From NCBI GenBank assembly GCA_964637345.1, contig CAZWTD010000015.1, forward strand, positions 1 to 30,312: a stretch of DNA of 30,312 nt, given 5' to 3'. Shown one piece after another: positions 9,461 through 17,296 of this stretch. The stretch's first letter is position 1; each line of letters starts with the position of its first letter. The notes beneath the pieces were generated by a model. It made no database searches and was not told the origin of the DNA. It worked only from the letters and a program-made list of their open reading frames with translations. The position numbers and the translations under genes were made by a program. Source of the stretch: CAZWTD01 sp964637345. Its GTDB lineage: Bacteria; Patescibacteriota; Patescibacteriia; HK-STAS-PATE-3.

Positions 9461-10912
9461 ATGGCTGACTTCCGTCCAGAACCCCTCACCCTCAACGAAC
9501 TTCGGACACTCACTCCAGAACGACTCGCGTCTCGGGATATTCTTGAGCGGCTTCGCGCCTCTGCGGTTGATCCTACATATTGGAGTGAAATGGGCGAGGC
9601 CGGGGACTTTCTTTCGCTTTTCGAGGAGCGAGTTCGTCTTATCCCTTTTGCGTTGCGGTCGGAAGGAGTGGCTGATGCGCTCCACGAGGTCGCGGCCATG
9701 CTCCATTTTTGGATTCTTCCGACGCTTGATCCAAATGAGGCACAAAGCTGGATACGCGAAAACGCTCAGCGGATCGCGCGCGCTGGTCTACCTGATTTAA
9801 CGAGAATGTTCCCTCGCGTTCTCTTGCGTTATGGGGGGGCTTCTGATGCTTTTTTGCGATGGGTCGACGCGATGGCTGAGGGCCTTCGCTTTGGAACAGA
9901 ACGTCTTGGGAATCAGGTTATTACGACCTTTACCGGGAAAGCGAGTGAGCCCCTTGTTGGCGAATGGATCCGCGACTTTGAACGTTTTTCCCTGAACCAC
10001 CCGGGCGGAGCCAGTTTAACGATTTCCAGCTACCTTTCGAGAAGCGGGAATGCCCAGCAGCTTTCCGAAACGGATCGACAAGCCCTCGGAACAATTCTCA
10101 GGTGGTTCTTTATTTTACGCTTTGGACCGGAAGCGTCACCCGGAAGTGAATCCCCGGTACAATCTCGACCCGCGCCGGATCAGCGACGAGTTCGTCCGGT
10201 TTCCAATGTTCAACCCTCGGCGGCGGCGACGAAAACAGCCGAACCGCAAGCTCGGCCCTACGTCCCTCCTGCTCCGGTTCGACCGATGCCTTCCGCCCAG
10301 CCCGTTGTTGAATCTCCCGCAGCTCGGACTACGGTTCTTCGAAGGACACAGCCCATAGATCCACTGGAACGGGTTCGGGAGCGCTTGAAGGCTGGTCAGG
10401 CGATGATTCAACGTATTGAACAAGCCGAGCAGGTTCTCCCCGCCTTCGGTCCGTCTTCAATCGGGCAGCTCGCAACGCTTATCCGCGAAACCTTAACGGC
10501 AAAAGTCGAATCTACCCGTTCACTGGCCGGATTGTTTCAAGTAGCGCGCACGCAAGGACTTGACGTGCTTATGCGCGATCCGGTTTTTTTGAAGCTCGTT
10601 CGCGAAACGGTTCAGCCGGCCCTGGTAACTGAGCTACGACTGAATGCAGATGTAGCTAATCAAGCAGTACAGCGAGCCGAAAATCAAGAGAGCGTTCTTA
10701 AGGAGTTTCTCCGGCTATTTCTCTTTCGAACGACTGGAGAGACCGGCTTGTCTGCGCGCTTGATGGTCCATCTCGCAAGTATTGTTCCGGAATCGAAGAT
10801 TGGACAAGAAAGAACCTTTGTGTTCTTTGATTTGCCGAGCGACCAGTTTGTTTGGATGCCGACAATGTGTAGTCCGGAAGGGATATTAAGCAATCGCAGC
10901 GCCGAGCGCTAA
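9461..10912 (+). CDS. Uncharacterised cytoplasmic protein linked to the T4SS locus
   Basis: A 483-residue protein with no signal peptide, membrane helix or Cys-rich region, so probably cytoplasmic. I do not recognise the family. An alpha-helical N-terminal half (about 1-225, many Leu/Arg/Glu and Trp residues) is followed by a Pro/Ala/Arg-rich linker (about 230-295, rich in PVRP and PSAQP) and a helical C-terminal domain (about 300-483). The architecture of helical domain, proline-rich linker and helical domain is shared with the 425-residue protein at 11372-12649, which suggests related adaptor-like roles, although no clear sequence identity was found. It lies 5 nt after the VirB6-like gene and 8 nt before the next gene, so co-transcription with the secretion genes is likely. 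No nucleotide-binding motif was seen. Confidence 0.7.
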   Translation: MADFRPEPLTLNELRTLTPERLASRDILERLRASAVDPTYWSEMGEAGDFLSLFEERVRLIPFALRSEGVADALHEVAAMLHFWILPTLDPNEAQSWIRENAQRIARAGLPDLTRMFPRVLLRYGGASDAFLRWVDAMAEGLRFGTERLGNQVITTFTGKASEPLVGEWIRDFERFSLNHPGGASLTISSYLSRSGNAQQLSETDRQALGTILRWFFILRFGPEASPGSESPVQSRPAPDQRRVRPVSNVQPSAAATKTAEPQARPYVPPAPVRPMPSAQPVVESPAARTTVLRRTQPIDPLERVRERLKAGQAMIQRIEQAEQVLPAFGPSSIGQLATLIRETLTAKVESTRSLAGLFQVARTQGLDVLMRDPVFLKLVRETVQPALVTELRLNADVANQAVQRAENQESVLKEFLRLFLFRTTGETGLSARLMVHLASIVPESKIGQERTFVFFDLPSDQFVWMPTMCSPEGILSNRSAER

Positions 10913-10920
10913 TTTTTCGC

Positions 10921-11217
10921 ATGCAGATTGCCTTCCCATCGCTTTCCGTCCACGAGGCGTTCAACCTCGTTCGTCGCTGTGGCTACAGCCCGGACCGTCA
11001 TCAAAACCCAAAGGAGCCGAGCCTGTATCGCCGACTTGGATCCTTCGTATATCCGCGTTTTCATGTGTATCTTCAGTCGCGAGGATCCGGAACGGTCGTG
11101 AATCTTCATCTTGACCAAAAGCAGCCGAGTTACGCAGGGAATCATGCGCATTCGGGTGAATATGAGGGGTCAACGGTCGAGCGGGAAGCTGATCGAATTC
11201 GGGGACTTTTGACCTAG
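10921..11217 (+). CDS. Small uncharacterised conserved-type protein
   Basis: A 98-residue soluble protein without signal peptide or membrane helix. It has a compact alpha/beta look: an N-terminal helix (VHEAFNLVRRCGY), a basic middle with RFHVYLQ and VVNLHLDQKQPSY strands, and a distinctive GNHAHSGEYEG segment followed by an acidic helix (VEREADRIRGLL). From memory, small proteins with a similar HLDQ...HAHSGEYE pattern recur in CPR genomes as hypotheticals; this could not be checked here. The His-rich motif might bind a metal or nucleic acid, but that is speculation. The gene starts 8 nt after the upstream stop and is the last gene before the 154-bp promoter gap, so it probably ends the first transcription unit. 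Confidence 0.7.
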   Translation: MQIAFPSLSVHEAFNLVRRCGYSPDRHQNPKEPSLYRRLGSFVYPRFHVYLQSRGSGTVVNLHLDQKQPSYAGNHAHSGEYEGSTVEREADRIRGLLT

Positions 11218-11234
11218 TATCCCGCTTCGTTATA

Positions 11235-11312
11235 TTGGTACTCTCGCCCGGAGTGAATGTGTTGCGAGATGAGAGGGAATGTGGTATATTTTCAGCGTTC
11301 TTCTTGGTACTC
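11235..11312. repeat. Direct repeat TTGGTACTC flanking the operon promoter
   Basis: Two exact 9-bp copies of TTGGTACTC lie at 11235-11243 and 11304-11312. They bracket the predicted -35/-10 elements, with 69 bp from start to start. One copy lies upstream of the -35 box and the other in the early leader, a layout that could serve a regulator binding two sites. A single-mismatch form (TTGGTACAC) occurs at 28350-28358 over another promoter, so part of the similarity may be promoter-related or chance. Confidence 0.3.
11262..11290 (+). promoter_or_regulatory. Sigma70-type promoter, extended -10
   Basis: TTGCGA (11262-11267), a 17-bp spacer, and TATATT (11285-11290), preceded by TG one base upstream (TGG-TATATT, an extended -10). 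Transcription would start near 11297 and give a leader of about 75 nt before the ATG at 11372. It is the best-matching full promoter in the window and sits in the only large gap ahead of the ten-gene T4SS operon. Confidence 0.6.
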
Positions 11313-11371
11313 ATTCGAGGTATTTCGAAGAAAGACGATAGGGGCGAACCCAAACAACAACCCACGAGGCG

Positions 11372-12649
11372 ATGCTTGATCTGTCAACGGTAAATTCGAC
11401 TACAATTGCAAACCCCGCAACCTTAGCGTCGCTTGAAGGGGAGCTTCGGCGTGTGCAATCTGAGCAGAATGCCATCGAAGCGGCAATTCTTCTGCATCAT
11501 CTTGAGCGCCAGCTCGCTGGCTCGTCAGATCAAGCACTTCAAGCGAGATTCCAGCCGCTTGTAGCGGCTTTGAGCGCCCTCGTTGATGGGGGCGGTTCCT
11601 CTCGGACAAGCTCTGAAGCTGTTTCCGAGCCGGTTCTCATTCGGACTGAAGCTGGAAAGTTTCAATATGCAAGTGACGATGGCCTCGTCGACGTACCGGA
11701 TGAGATTACGCAGCGTCCAGCTCCGCCGAGCATTCGGAAACAGCAGTCGAATCTTCAGCAAACGTCATCAGAGCGTCCGGTTCCCGTGGTGTACGATACT
11801 CCGGACGATGAAGAGGAGATTCGCCGACACCATGATCGCTTATCGCAGTTTCAACTGGGAGAAACTCACGATTTTTCAGCAGTTATCGCAGACATTCGTG
11901 AACGAGCCAAGCTACGTTTTGATGATGATGTTTTAGCGAAGCGTTTTGAGACGATCGCGAGTTCTCGGCTCAAAGAGATTCGTAGTTCAAGGGAAGTTCA
12001 GGAACTTTTTGTTCGTCCTCCGAAGATCGGAGGCCTAGGCCTGGAATCCGGACTGGCGACTACTCTTGTAGCCGCGCTTGAAGAGGCAGCGGCCCAGCTT
12101 CGAGATACGCTTCCGGCAGTTCGCCCAAAGCTCGTTACTCCAGCCCCTGAAGCGCCGACACCTCCGAAAGTGCCTGAGACAATTCCGCCGCCTCCGCCGC
12201 GTCCCGCCCCGGTTGCTCCAGTCATCCCACCCCAACCGAAACGACCGATGGTGATTCGTCAAAGCGCTCCCGGTCCGCGGCCGGTCGTGAGCGATATTCG
12301 ACGCCCGGAGGTCCCGAAGCGCCTCGTTGGGCCGATTGAAGAGTTAGGCCAGTGCAGTCTTGATGATTTTCGTCAGTGGGGCGGAGGAGAAGCCTCTTCA
12401 TCGGTACGAAAAGTCTACGAAAAAATTGTGCTCTTAGGTCAGGAGTCCTTTAGTCGTCGTATTGAAGGGGTTCGCGCCTGGCGATCAAGTCCGGTGCACT
12501 CCCTGTATCTCGATATGAGCCGCGAAAGCCTTGAACAAGGGAAAGACATCGGCGATATCGTGCAAACCCGCCAGTCAGCCGGCCAGCCCTTCCTGTCCGC
12601 AGCTGAATTCCACGCGATCGTGGATCTGAATCGTCAGCTTCGATTCTAG
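11372..12649 (+). CDS. Uncharacterised Pro-rich cytoplasmic protein, first gene of T4SS operon
   Basis: A 425-residue protein without signal peptide or membrane helix. Residues about 8-70 form a helical, Gln/Glu/Leu-rich segment with coiled-coil character; about 145-240 form a second helical region (RRHHDRLSQFQLGETHDFS, then Leu/Ala-rich helices). Residues about 250-310 are a long Pro-rich linker (runs of PP and PAP), and 320-425 form a compact C-terminal helical domain (EELGQCSLDDFRQWGG, LYLDMSRESLEQGKDI). I do not recognise the family. A weak GAGG lies just before the ATG at 11372. It is the first gene after the predicted promoter, and PrgI follows after 3 nt. The position suggests a cytoplasmic partner or regulator of the secretion ATPase, which is inference from context only. 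Confidence 0.7.
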   Translation: MLDLSTVNSTTIANPATLASLEGELRRVQSEQNAIEAAILLHHLERQLAGSSDQALQARFQPLVAALSALVDGGGSSRTSSEAVSEPVLIRTEAGKFQYASDDGLVDVPDEITQRPAPPSIRKQQSNLQQTSSERPVPVVYDTPDDEEEIRRHHDRLSQFQLGETHDFSAVIADIRERAKLRFDDDVLAKRFETIASSRLKEIRSSREVQELFVRPPKIGGLGLESGLATTLVAALEEAAAQLRDTLPAVRPKLVTPAPEAPTPPKVPETIPPPPPRPAPVAPVIPPQPKRPMVIRQSAPGPRPVVSDIRRPEVPKRLVGPIEELGQCSLDDFRQWGGGEASSSVRKVYEKIVLLGQESFSRRIEGVRAWRSSPVHSLYLDMSRESLEQGKDIGDIVQTRQSAGQPFLSAAEFHAIVDLNRQLRF

Positions 12650-12652
12650 CGT

Positions 12653-13135
12653 ATGCAATTTGTTATTCCACAATTCATCGACGTCGAAGACAAAGTGATC
12701 GGACCAATCTCGGTTCGCCAATTTGTGGTAATGCTGGCCGGAGGTGGGCTTATTTTTCTGAATTATGAACTCATCTATCGGTTGAACAATAATTTTTGGT
12801 TCTTTTTGGCGAATGCGCTCTTTCTCGGCGCTTGTACGCTCGTGTTTGCCTTTATTAAAGTGAATGGTAGGCCATTTCACTATTTCCTCATCAATTTCCT
12901 GTCGTCCTTGAAAGAGCCGCGGTTGCGTATTTGGAGCAAAGAACTTACATCCGGCGAATTGCGCCAACAAAAGGTTCCGGCTGTTACCCCGACGACTGTT
13001 GCGCCCGCTCGGAAAACGCTGACCGCGTCGAAGCTCGCTGTGCTGACGCTTGTTGTCGATACCGGCGGTGCATTTCGCGCCTCGAGCGATGAGATTGAGC
13101 CGACCATTCGCCTTGATCGTTCATCAGAGTCCTAA
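12653..13135 (+). CDS. PrgI-family (VirB3-like) T4SS membrane protein
   Basis: A 160-residue protein. The first 90 residues match the PrgI family of Gram-positive conjugation systems: an N-terminal FVIPQFIDVEDKVIGPIS segment, two closely spaced membrane helices (about 22-42 and 47-70), then a short KVNGRPFHYFLINFL amphipathic stretch. PrgI-like proteins take the VirB3 position and usually precede the VirB4 ATPase, exactly as here. The C-terminal 65 residues are a Thr/Ala/Pro-rich extension, longer than in typical family members of about 100-130 residues. The start ATG lies 3 nt after the previous stop; the VirB4 N-domain gene begins 1 nt after this stop. Membrane location is clear, and family assignment is good from motif and context. 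Confidence 0.82.
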   Translation: MQFVIPQFIDVEDKVIGPISVRQFVVMLAGGGLIFLNYELIYRLNNNFWFFLANALFLGACTLVFAFIKVNGRPFHYFLINFLSSLKEPRLRIWSKELTSGELRQQKVPAVTPTTVAPARKTLTASKLAVLTLVVDTGGAFRASSDEIEPTIRLDRSSES

Positions 13136-13136
13136 T

Positions 13137-13826
13137 ATGGCTGCGCCTGCGACCAACAACCGATCCGTGACCCCGACCCAGCGTTATCTCGACATTCTTG
13201 AACTCAAGGATGATATTGTCGTTTTGAAAGATGGAACGATCCGAGCCGTCCTCCTCGTGTCGTCAATTAATTTCGCTCTGAAATCGGAAGATGAACAAAA
13301 TGCCGTCATCGCAAGTTATACGCAATTCTTAAACTCTCTCGATTTCTCCGTCCAAATCGTCATCCAGTCCCGGCGTCTGAATATCGACGACTATCTTGAT
13401 CGCTTGAAACAGAGCGAGCAGAATCAGCGCAGCGAACTTCTTCGGATGCAGACTCGAGAATACCGCGAGTATATTGGCGAGCTTGTCCAAATCGCCGATC
13501 TTATGTCGAAACGCTTCTATGTTGTCGTTCCCTTTATGCCCCACTCGGATAAGCCGAAGCGGTTTTTTACGCGCATACTAGAGACAATTTCCCCGACGAC
13601 GGTCATTCACCTCAAGCAACAGCAGTTCCTCCTCTATCGCGAGCAACTCCTTCGCCGCGTCGATTACGTGATTGATGGATTAAGCGCCTGCGGTCTTAAA
13701 GCGGTTATGCTCGATACCCAGAGTTTGATCGAGCTGTATTACAATACCTATAATGCGGAGTCGGTCGGCCAACAGAAATTCGCCGATCTCTCGAAAGTGA
13801 ATGTTGAAGGAGGGGCAAATGCCTGA
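13137..13826 (+). CDS. VirB4 N-terminal-domain protein (split VirB4)
   Basis: A 229-residue soluble protein. I chose the ATG at 13137, 1 nt after the PrgI stop; an in-frame ATG at 13050 would overlap PrgI by 86 nt and is unlikely. The N-terminal part (TQRYLDILELKDDIVVLKDG, IRAVLLVSSINFAL, LNSLDFSVQIVIQSRRLNIDDYL) matches the N-terminal TraC/VirB4-type domain that packs on the membrane side of the ATPase. No Walker motif is present; the motor domain is in the next gene, which overlaps this one by 8 nt. In canonical VirB4/TraC both parts form one polypeptide of about 800 residues. This two-gene layout is, to my knowledge, common in CPR loci. The two products presumably assemble together at the T4SS base. 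Confidence 0.78.
   Translation: MAAPATNNRSVTPTQRYLDILELKDDIVVLKDGTIRAVLLVSSINFALKSEDEQNAVIASYTQFLNSLDFSVQIVIQSRRLNIDDYLDRLKQSEQNQRSELLRMQTREYREYIGELVQIADLMSKRFYVVVPFMPHSDKPKRFFTRILETISPTTVIHLKQQQFLLYREQLLRRVDYVIDGLSACGLKAVMLDTQSLIELYYNTYNAESVGQQKFADLSKVNVEGGANA
13809..13813 (+). promoter_or_regulatory. Shine-Dalgarno sequence for VirB4 ATPase
   Basis: GGAGG, 5 nt before the ATG at 13819, lies inside the 3' end of the upstream gene. It decides the start: the in-frame ATG at 13801 has no such site and lies upstream of it. It is the only strong SD I noticed among the operon starts. Confidence 0.7.
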
Positions 13827-15782
13827 CATTGATTTATTGAAAGCCTCTGGCCGATCGATTCCTCCATCGCCAGCGAAAGCGCCAACGGAAAAAGAAAAGA
13901 CCGCACAGGAGCGCCAGCGCGTCGAGCAGGAGCGGGAATTGCTTGAAGCCGAACGCGTCTACCGCGCCGGCGTGGTGACTGTTCGCGACTTGATCGCTCC
14001 GGCGGCTATGAAGGTTGAGGCGGATTCCCTTCGACTCGGGAGTCAGTTCGTCCGAACGCTTTTTGTTGTCTCCTACCCTCGCTACATTTCCGTCGGGTGG
14101 TTTGCTCCGGTGATCAATTTCAATATCCCGCTCGATATCGGAATGTTCTTTTACCCAATCGAGTCGGCAGTGATCCTTAAACAGCTTCGAAATAAAGTCG
14201 GGGTTCTTGAAGCGCAAATTATCGCCGATGCTGAGAAGGGCGCTCCCCGCGATCCGGTCCGAGAGACCGCGCTTCGGGACATTGAGAAGCTTCGGGATGA
14301 TCTGACCCAGGGGACGGAGAAGTTTTTCCAGTTTGCGCTCTACGTAACGCTCTACTCGGATCGAAAGGATATGCTCGATTTGATTACCGAGAAAATCGAG
14401 TCAATGTTCGGGGGCCGGCTGATTTATACGAAACGAGCCTTTTTCCAATCCGAACAAGGCTTTAATTCGACGATTCCGCTCGGGAACGATGAGCTTCAGG
14501 TGACCTACAACATGAGTTCGTCGCCGATCGCCTCGTCATTCCCCTTTATTTCCTCCGACCTGACATCGGATAACGGGATTCTGTACGGCATCAATCGCCA
14601 CAATAATTCCTTGATTCTCTTCGACCGTTTTAGTCTTCAAAACGCGAACTTCGTCGTGTTCGCGACCGCCGGCGCCGGGAAGAGCTACGCGATAAAGCTA
14701 GAAATTCTTCGGAGTTTAATGCTCGGGACGGACGTCATCGTCATTGATCCCGAAATGGAATATAAACACCTCTCGGACGCGGTCGGTGGGACCTACATCA
14801 ATATTTCACTCAACGCCGAATCGAAAATCAATCCCTTTGATTTGCCGCGTCCGGTGCATTCCGACGAAAAACCGGCAGATATCATTCGGTCAGCCGTCAT
14901 TACCCTTAAGTCGCTTCTACGGCTCATGCTCGGCGAGCTGAATCACGAAGAGGACTCGCTCATCGACCGGGCCCTCCTCGAAACCTACGCAAAGAAAGAT
15001 ATTACCCCCGATAGCGACTTGAAGAATATCGATCCGCCGCTCATGCGCGACCTTGAGGAAGTGTTGGCGGGCATGGTCGGCTCGGAAGATCTCGTCCAGC
15101 GCTTGAAGAAGTTTACGGAAGGAACCTTCTCCGGTCTCTTCAATAGCCCGACAAATATCGAGCTGAGTAATCAGCTTGTCGTTTTCTCGGTTCGCGACCT
15201 TGAAGACGAGTTGCGTCCGATCGGAATTTCAACGATCGTCACCTATATTTGGAACATCGTTCGATCTCAGTTGAAGCGGCGCATTCTCGTGATTGACGAA
15301 GCCTGGTGGCTCATGCAACACGAAGANNNNNNNNNNAGCGTTGCCGAAAGTATTATCTCGGCGTCACAACGATCACTCAGGATGTGAATGATTTCTTACG
15401 CTCGCCCTACGGTCAGGCGATCGTGAATAACTCCGCGCTCCAGCTCCTGATGAAGCAGTCGACGTCCGGGATCGACATTGTTCAGAAAACCTTCCTCCTG
15501 ACCCAAGGGGAAAAATATCTCTTACTCGAGTGTAATGTTGGCGAGGGGATTTTCTTCGCCGGGGCAAAGCACGCGGCAATTAAGGTAGTCGCGAGCTACA
15601 CGGAAGACCAGATTATCACCTCTGATCCTCGACAGCTGCTTGAGATTGAACAAGCAAAGGAGGAGTTTAATGAGGCGTACGAGACCGGTTCAACGGATTT
15701 CGATTCCGCTTCGCGCGCCCCGGTTGGAGAAGAACCGCTTGCGACGACTCGTTCCTTAAGCCAAAGCGAAGGATTAGGTTAA
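13819..15782 (+). CDS. VirB4-like T4SS ATPase (interrupted by assembly gap)
   Basis: A motor ATPase that powers pilus assembly or substrate transport in T4SS. An N-terminal charged helix (EKEKTAQERQRVEQERELL) leads into the VirB4 core. Walker A is ATAGAGKS (about residues 282-289), followed by VIVIDPEMEYKHL; Walker B is ILVIDEAWW (about 490-498). Ten N's at 15327-15336 fall just after WWLMQHE. Beyond them coding continues in a different frame with typical VirB4 C-terminal text (KYYLGVTTITQDVNDFL, SALQLLMKQS, GEKYLLLECNVGEGIFFAG, SYTEDQIITSDP) to the stop at 15782. The apparent frame break is best explained by the gap being a placeholder of wrong length, so I annotate one gene. The start at 13819 rests on the GGAGG site. 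It overlaps the VirB4 N-domain gene by 8 nt and precedes the NTF2-like gene by 13 nt. Confidence 0.9.
15327..15336. other. Assembly gap (10 N) inside VirB4 ATPase gene
   Basis: Ten undetermined bases. The upstream frame (…HE + GA) and downstream frame (AG + RCRKYYLG…) differ, so the true gap length must be 2 modulo 3, not 10. VirB4 relatives usually have about nine residues between the D of HED and the K before R-x-R-K, which suggests roughly 29 nt; that count is from memory of the family. Confidence 0.9.
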
Positions 15783-15795
15783 TTTTACTTCACCT

Positions 15796-16371
15796 ATGCG
15801 CCGACTTTTTCTGATCGTCATTATTCTCGCAATCATCCTGACTCTCATAGCGGTCGGGCTTCTTGTCTGGAATAAATGGAAAACTGACTCGAATCAAAAT
15901 GTGAATAATGAGAACGTGAATGTTCCTCTTGATTCGAATACGAACACAACAAACACCACCCCGGCTGACGCTACTGAGCGCGGGAACGCCGTCGCGCGCG
16001 GTCGAGCCTTCGCGGAACGGTATGGGAGCTGGGAACCAACAACGGTCGCGGCTAGCCTTGAAAGCCTTCAAGGCTTTACGACGGCATCGCTTGGTTCTTC
16101 CTTGAGTTCAAATCATGAGTCAGAAGAGGCGCCCGAAACCCTTCGGTCTGTCGTGAGTCGAGTCCTTTCATCGTCAGTCGTAGACTGGGCCAACGACGGG
16201 AGTCGCGCAGAAATTGCATTCACCCTGAGTCGGACCGAAGATCGAGTGACTGGTACTGTTGAGTATTACGAAACCCTCACGCTCATTGTAGTTCGTGAAA
16301 ACGATCAGTGGCTCATTAATAGCGCAGCTTGGAGTCCATCGCGTATTCAGCCAACTTCGAATGGCGGCTGA
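15796..16371 (+). CDS. Membrane-anchored NTF2-like protein, VirB8 candidate
   Basis: A 191-residue protein. One N-terminal membrane helix (about 4-25) with basic residues before it is followed by an Asn/Thr-rich linker (about 33-54). The extracytoplasmic domain (about 60-191) starts with an ARGRAFAERYGSWEP helix and ends with EYYETLTLIVVRENDQWLI-type strands and a final SAAW. This pattern (F-x-x-x-Y/W helix, long central helix, terminal paired strands with QW-L-I-x-x-x-W) is seen in NTF2-like domains such as VirB8 and TcpC. One N-terminal helix plus an NTF2-like domain is the VirB8 architecture, and the gene directly follows the VirB4 ATPase. VirB8 proteins nucleate assembly of the T4SS channel. 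The fold is inferred by eye, so the VirB8 call is tentative; membrane topology is solid. Confidence 0.6.
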   Translation: MRRLFLIVIILAIILTLIAVGLLVWNKWKTDSNQNVNNENVNVPLDSNTNTTNTTPADATERGNAVARGRAFAERYGSWEPTTVAASLESLQGFTTASLGSSLSSNHESEEAPETLRSVVSRVLSSSVVDWANDGSRAEIAFTLSRTEDRVTGTVEYYETLTLIVVRENDQWLINSAAWSPSRIQPTSNGG

Positions 16372-17296
16372 GTCGCCAACATCAGACGTGCTCGCGCGCC
16401 GCTTGAGAACGGAGCGCCGTGATCAAACGCCTCGACAAGGCCTTCGAAGTCGACAATTCCGCTCTCCGGAAATACCGCAACCCGTGGATACGCCCCTTGA
16501 GAATCCCAACAGAGGCGAAGAGGAAGCGGTCGATGGTGCAGATTCCGAAAATGGGGAGCGTGGGCAGGCTCGTGCACTTCGAGAGACTCGGCGCGCACAG
16601 GCTCGCGAAGCGGGTACGGAGAGCACTTCGTCTGAACGCGGGCGTCCTCAAACATCCGGCGTGCGGACAGGGGCTGGGCAAAGCCCTGCATCCGTCGGAA
16701 GTCAGCCTGATTCGGTAAAAAAACCCGGTCAGGGAGCGCGCGGGGCCGAGTCTTCATTGCCGGTTCGACCAGAAGCCGGATCAGCAACAAAGGCTTCGGA
16801 TCAAGCCGGCGCTAGCGGCTTGCGCGGGGCTCTCGCCAAGGCGCGCCAGGGGATGGCTACTGAACGGGCAAACGGTCGCGAAAGGGCCCTCCAAGCGGAA
16901 TCGCAGGAAGCCATTGAACTCGTTGCGCTTGAGACGTATCGAAATCTCTGGCGGATGGCCCACGAAGCCCTTGAAGATTTTGCTCTCCCTCTGTTCTGGG
17001 TTCCTCTATTGTCCGTGTTTCCCGTTCTCCTGACAACTATTCGCATTATTTTCGGTAATCTTCTCGGTAGCTTTTTTCAACTGTCGTTTATGGGGGTGCA
17101 GGTCCCGCTTGTCCCCCGGGCCGAGATGAGCGAGTTAGTTGTGCGACTTGCGAAAGGGTTTTTCTTTCTTGTCCTGACCTTCATTTGGATCGCGATTATC
17201 ACCCTGCTCTACCAGCTACTTACAATGTCTAAGGCCGAGTTAGCAAAAGACGTCTTTCTTCAAAAACTTCACGATCTCTTTTTCCCGTCATCATGA
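16361..17296 (+). CDS. Basic disordered protein with two C-terminal membrane helices
   Basis: A 311-residue protein. I chose the ATG at 16361 (MAAESPTSD); it overlaps the upstream gene by 11 nt. A longer form from 16295 would overlap by 77 nt and is less likely. The first 190 residues are low-complexity: rich in Arg, Glu, Gly, Ser, Pro and Gln, without hydrophobic core, so probably disordered and cytoplasmic. A helical segment (about 190-220) leads to two membrane regions (about 223-250 and 275-300) and a short charged tail. I do not recognise a family. Its place between the VirB8-like and pilin genes, with a 4-nt ATGA overlap to the pilin gene, points to an integral part of the secretion machine. 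The basic tail might contact nucleic acid, the ATPase or the VirB6 tail, which is speculation. Confidence 0.65.
   Translation: MAAESPTSDVLARRLRTERRDQTPRQGLRSRQFRSPEIPQPVDTPLENPNRGEEEAVDGADSENGERGQARALRETRRAQAREAGTESTSSERGRPQTSGVRTGAGQSPASVGSQPDSVKKPGQGARGAESSLPVRPEAGSATKASDQAGASGLRGALAKARQGMATERANGRERALQAESQEAIELVALETYRNLWRMAHEALEDFALPLFWVPLLSVFPVLLTTIRIIFGNLLGSFFQLSFMGVQVPLVPRAEMSELVVRLAKGFFFLVLTFIWIAIITLLYQLLTMSKAELAKDVFLQKLHDLFFPSS

Larger units (their letters stand above)
11218..11371. other. 154-bp intergenic region with promoter of the main T4SS operon
   Basis: This is the only sizeable gap between the + strand genes from 1 to 22245. It contains a predicted sigma70-type promoter, a pair of direct repeats, and a roughly 75-nt untranslated leader before the ATG at 11372. 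No small ORF or clear T-tailed terminator hairpin was seen, so read-through from the upstream block is possible. Confidence 0.6.

Noticed and set aside
13050..13136. Upstream start for the VirB4 N-domain gene
   Set aside because: It would overlap the PrgI gene by 86 nt, and its extra residues have no family support. The ATG at 13137 fits the operon spacing.
13801..15387. VirB4 ATPase starting at 13801 and ending at 15387
   Set aside because: The SD favours 13819, and the stop at 15387 appears only because the 10-N gap shifts the frame; true VirB4 C-terminal text continues to 15782.
16295..16360. Upstream start for the basic two-helix protein
   Set aside because: It would overlap the previous gene by 77 nt. 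The ATG at 16361 gives a normal short overlap.
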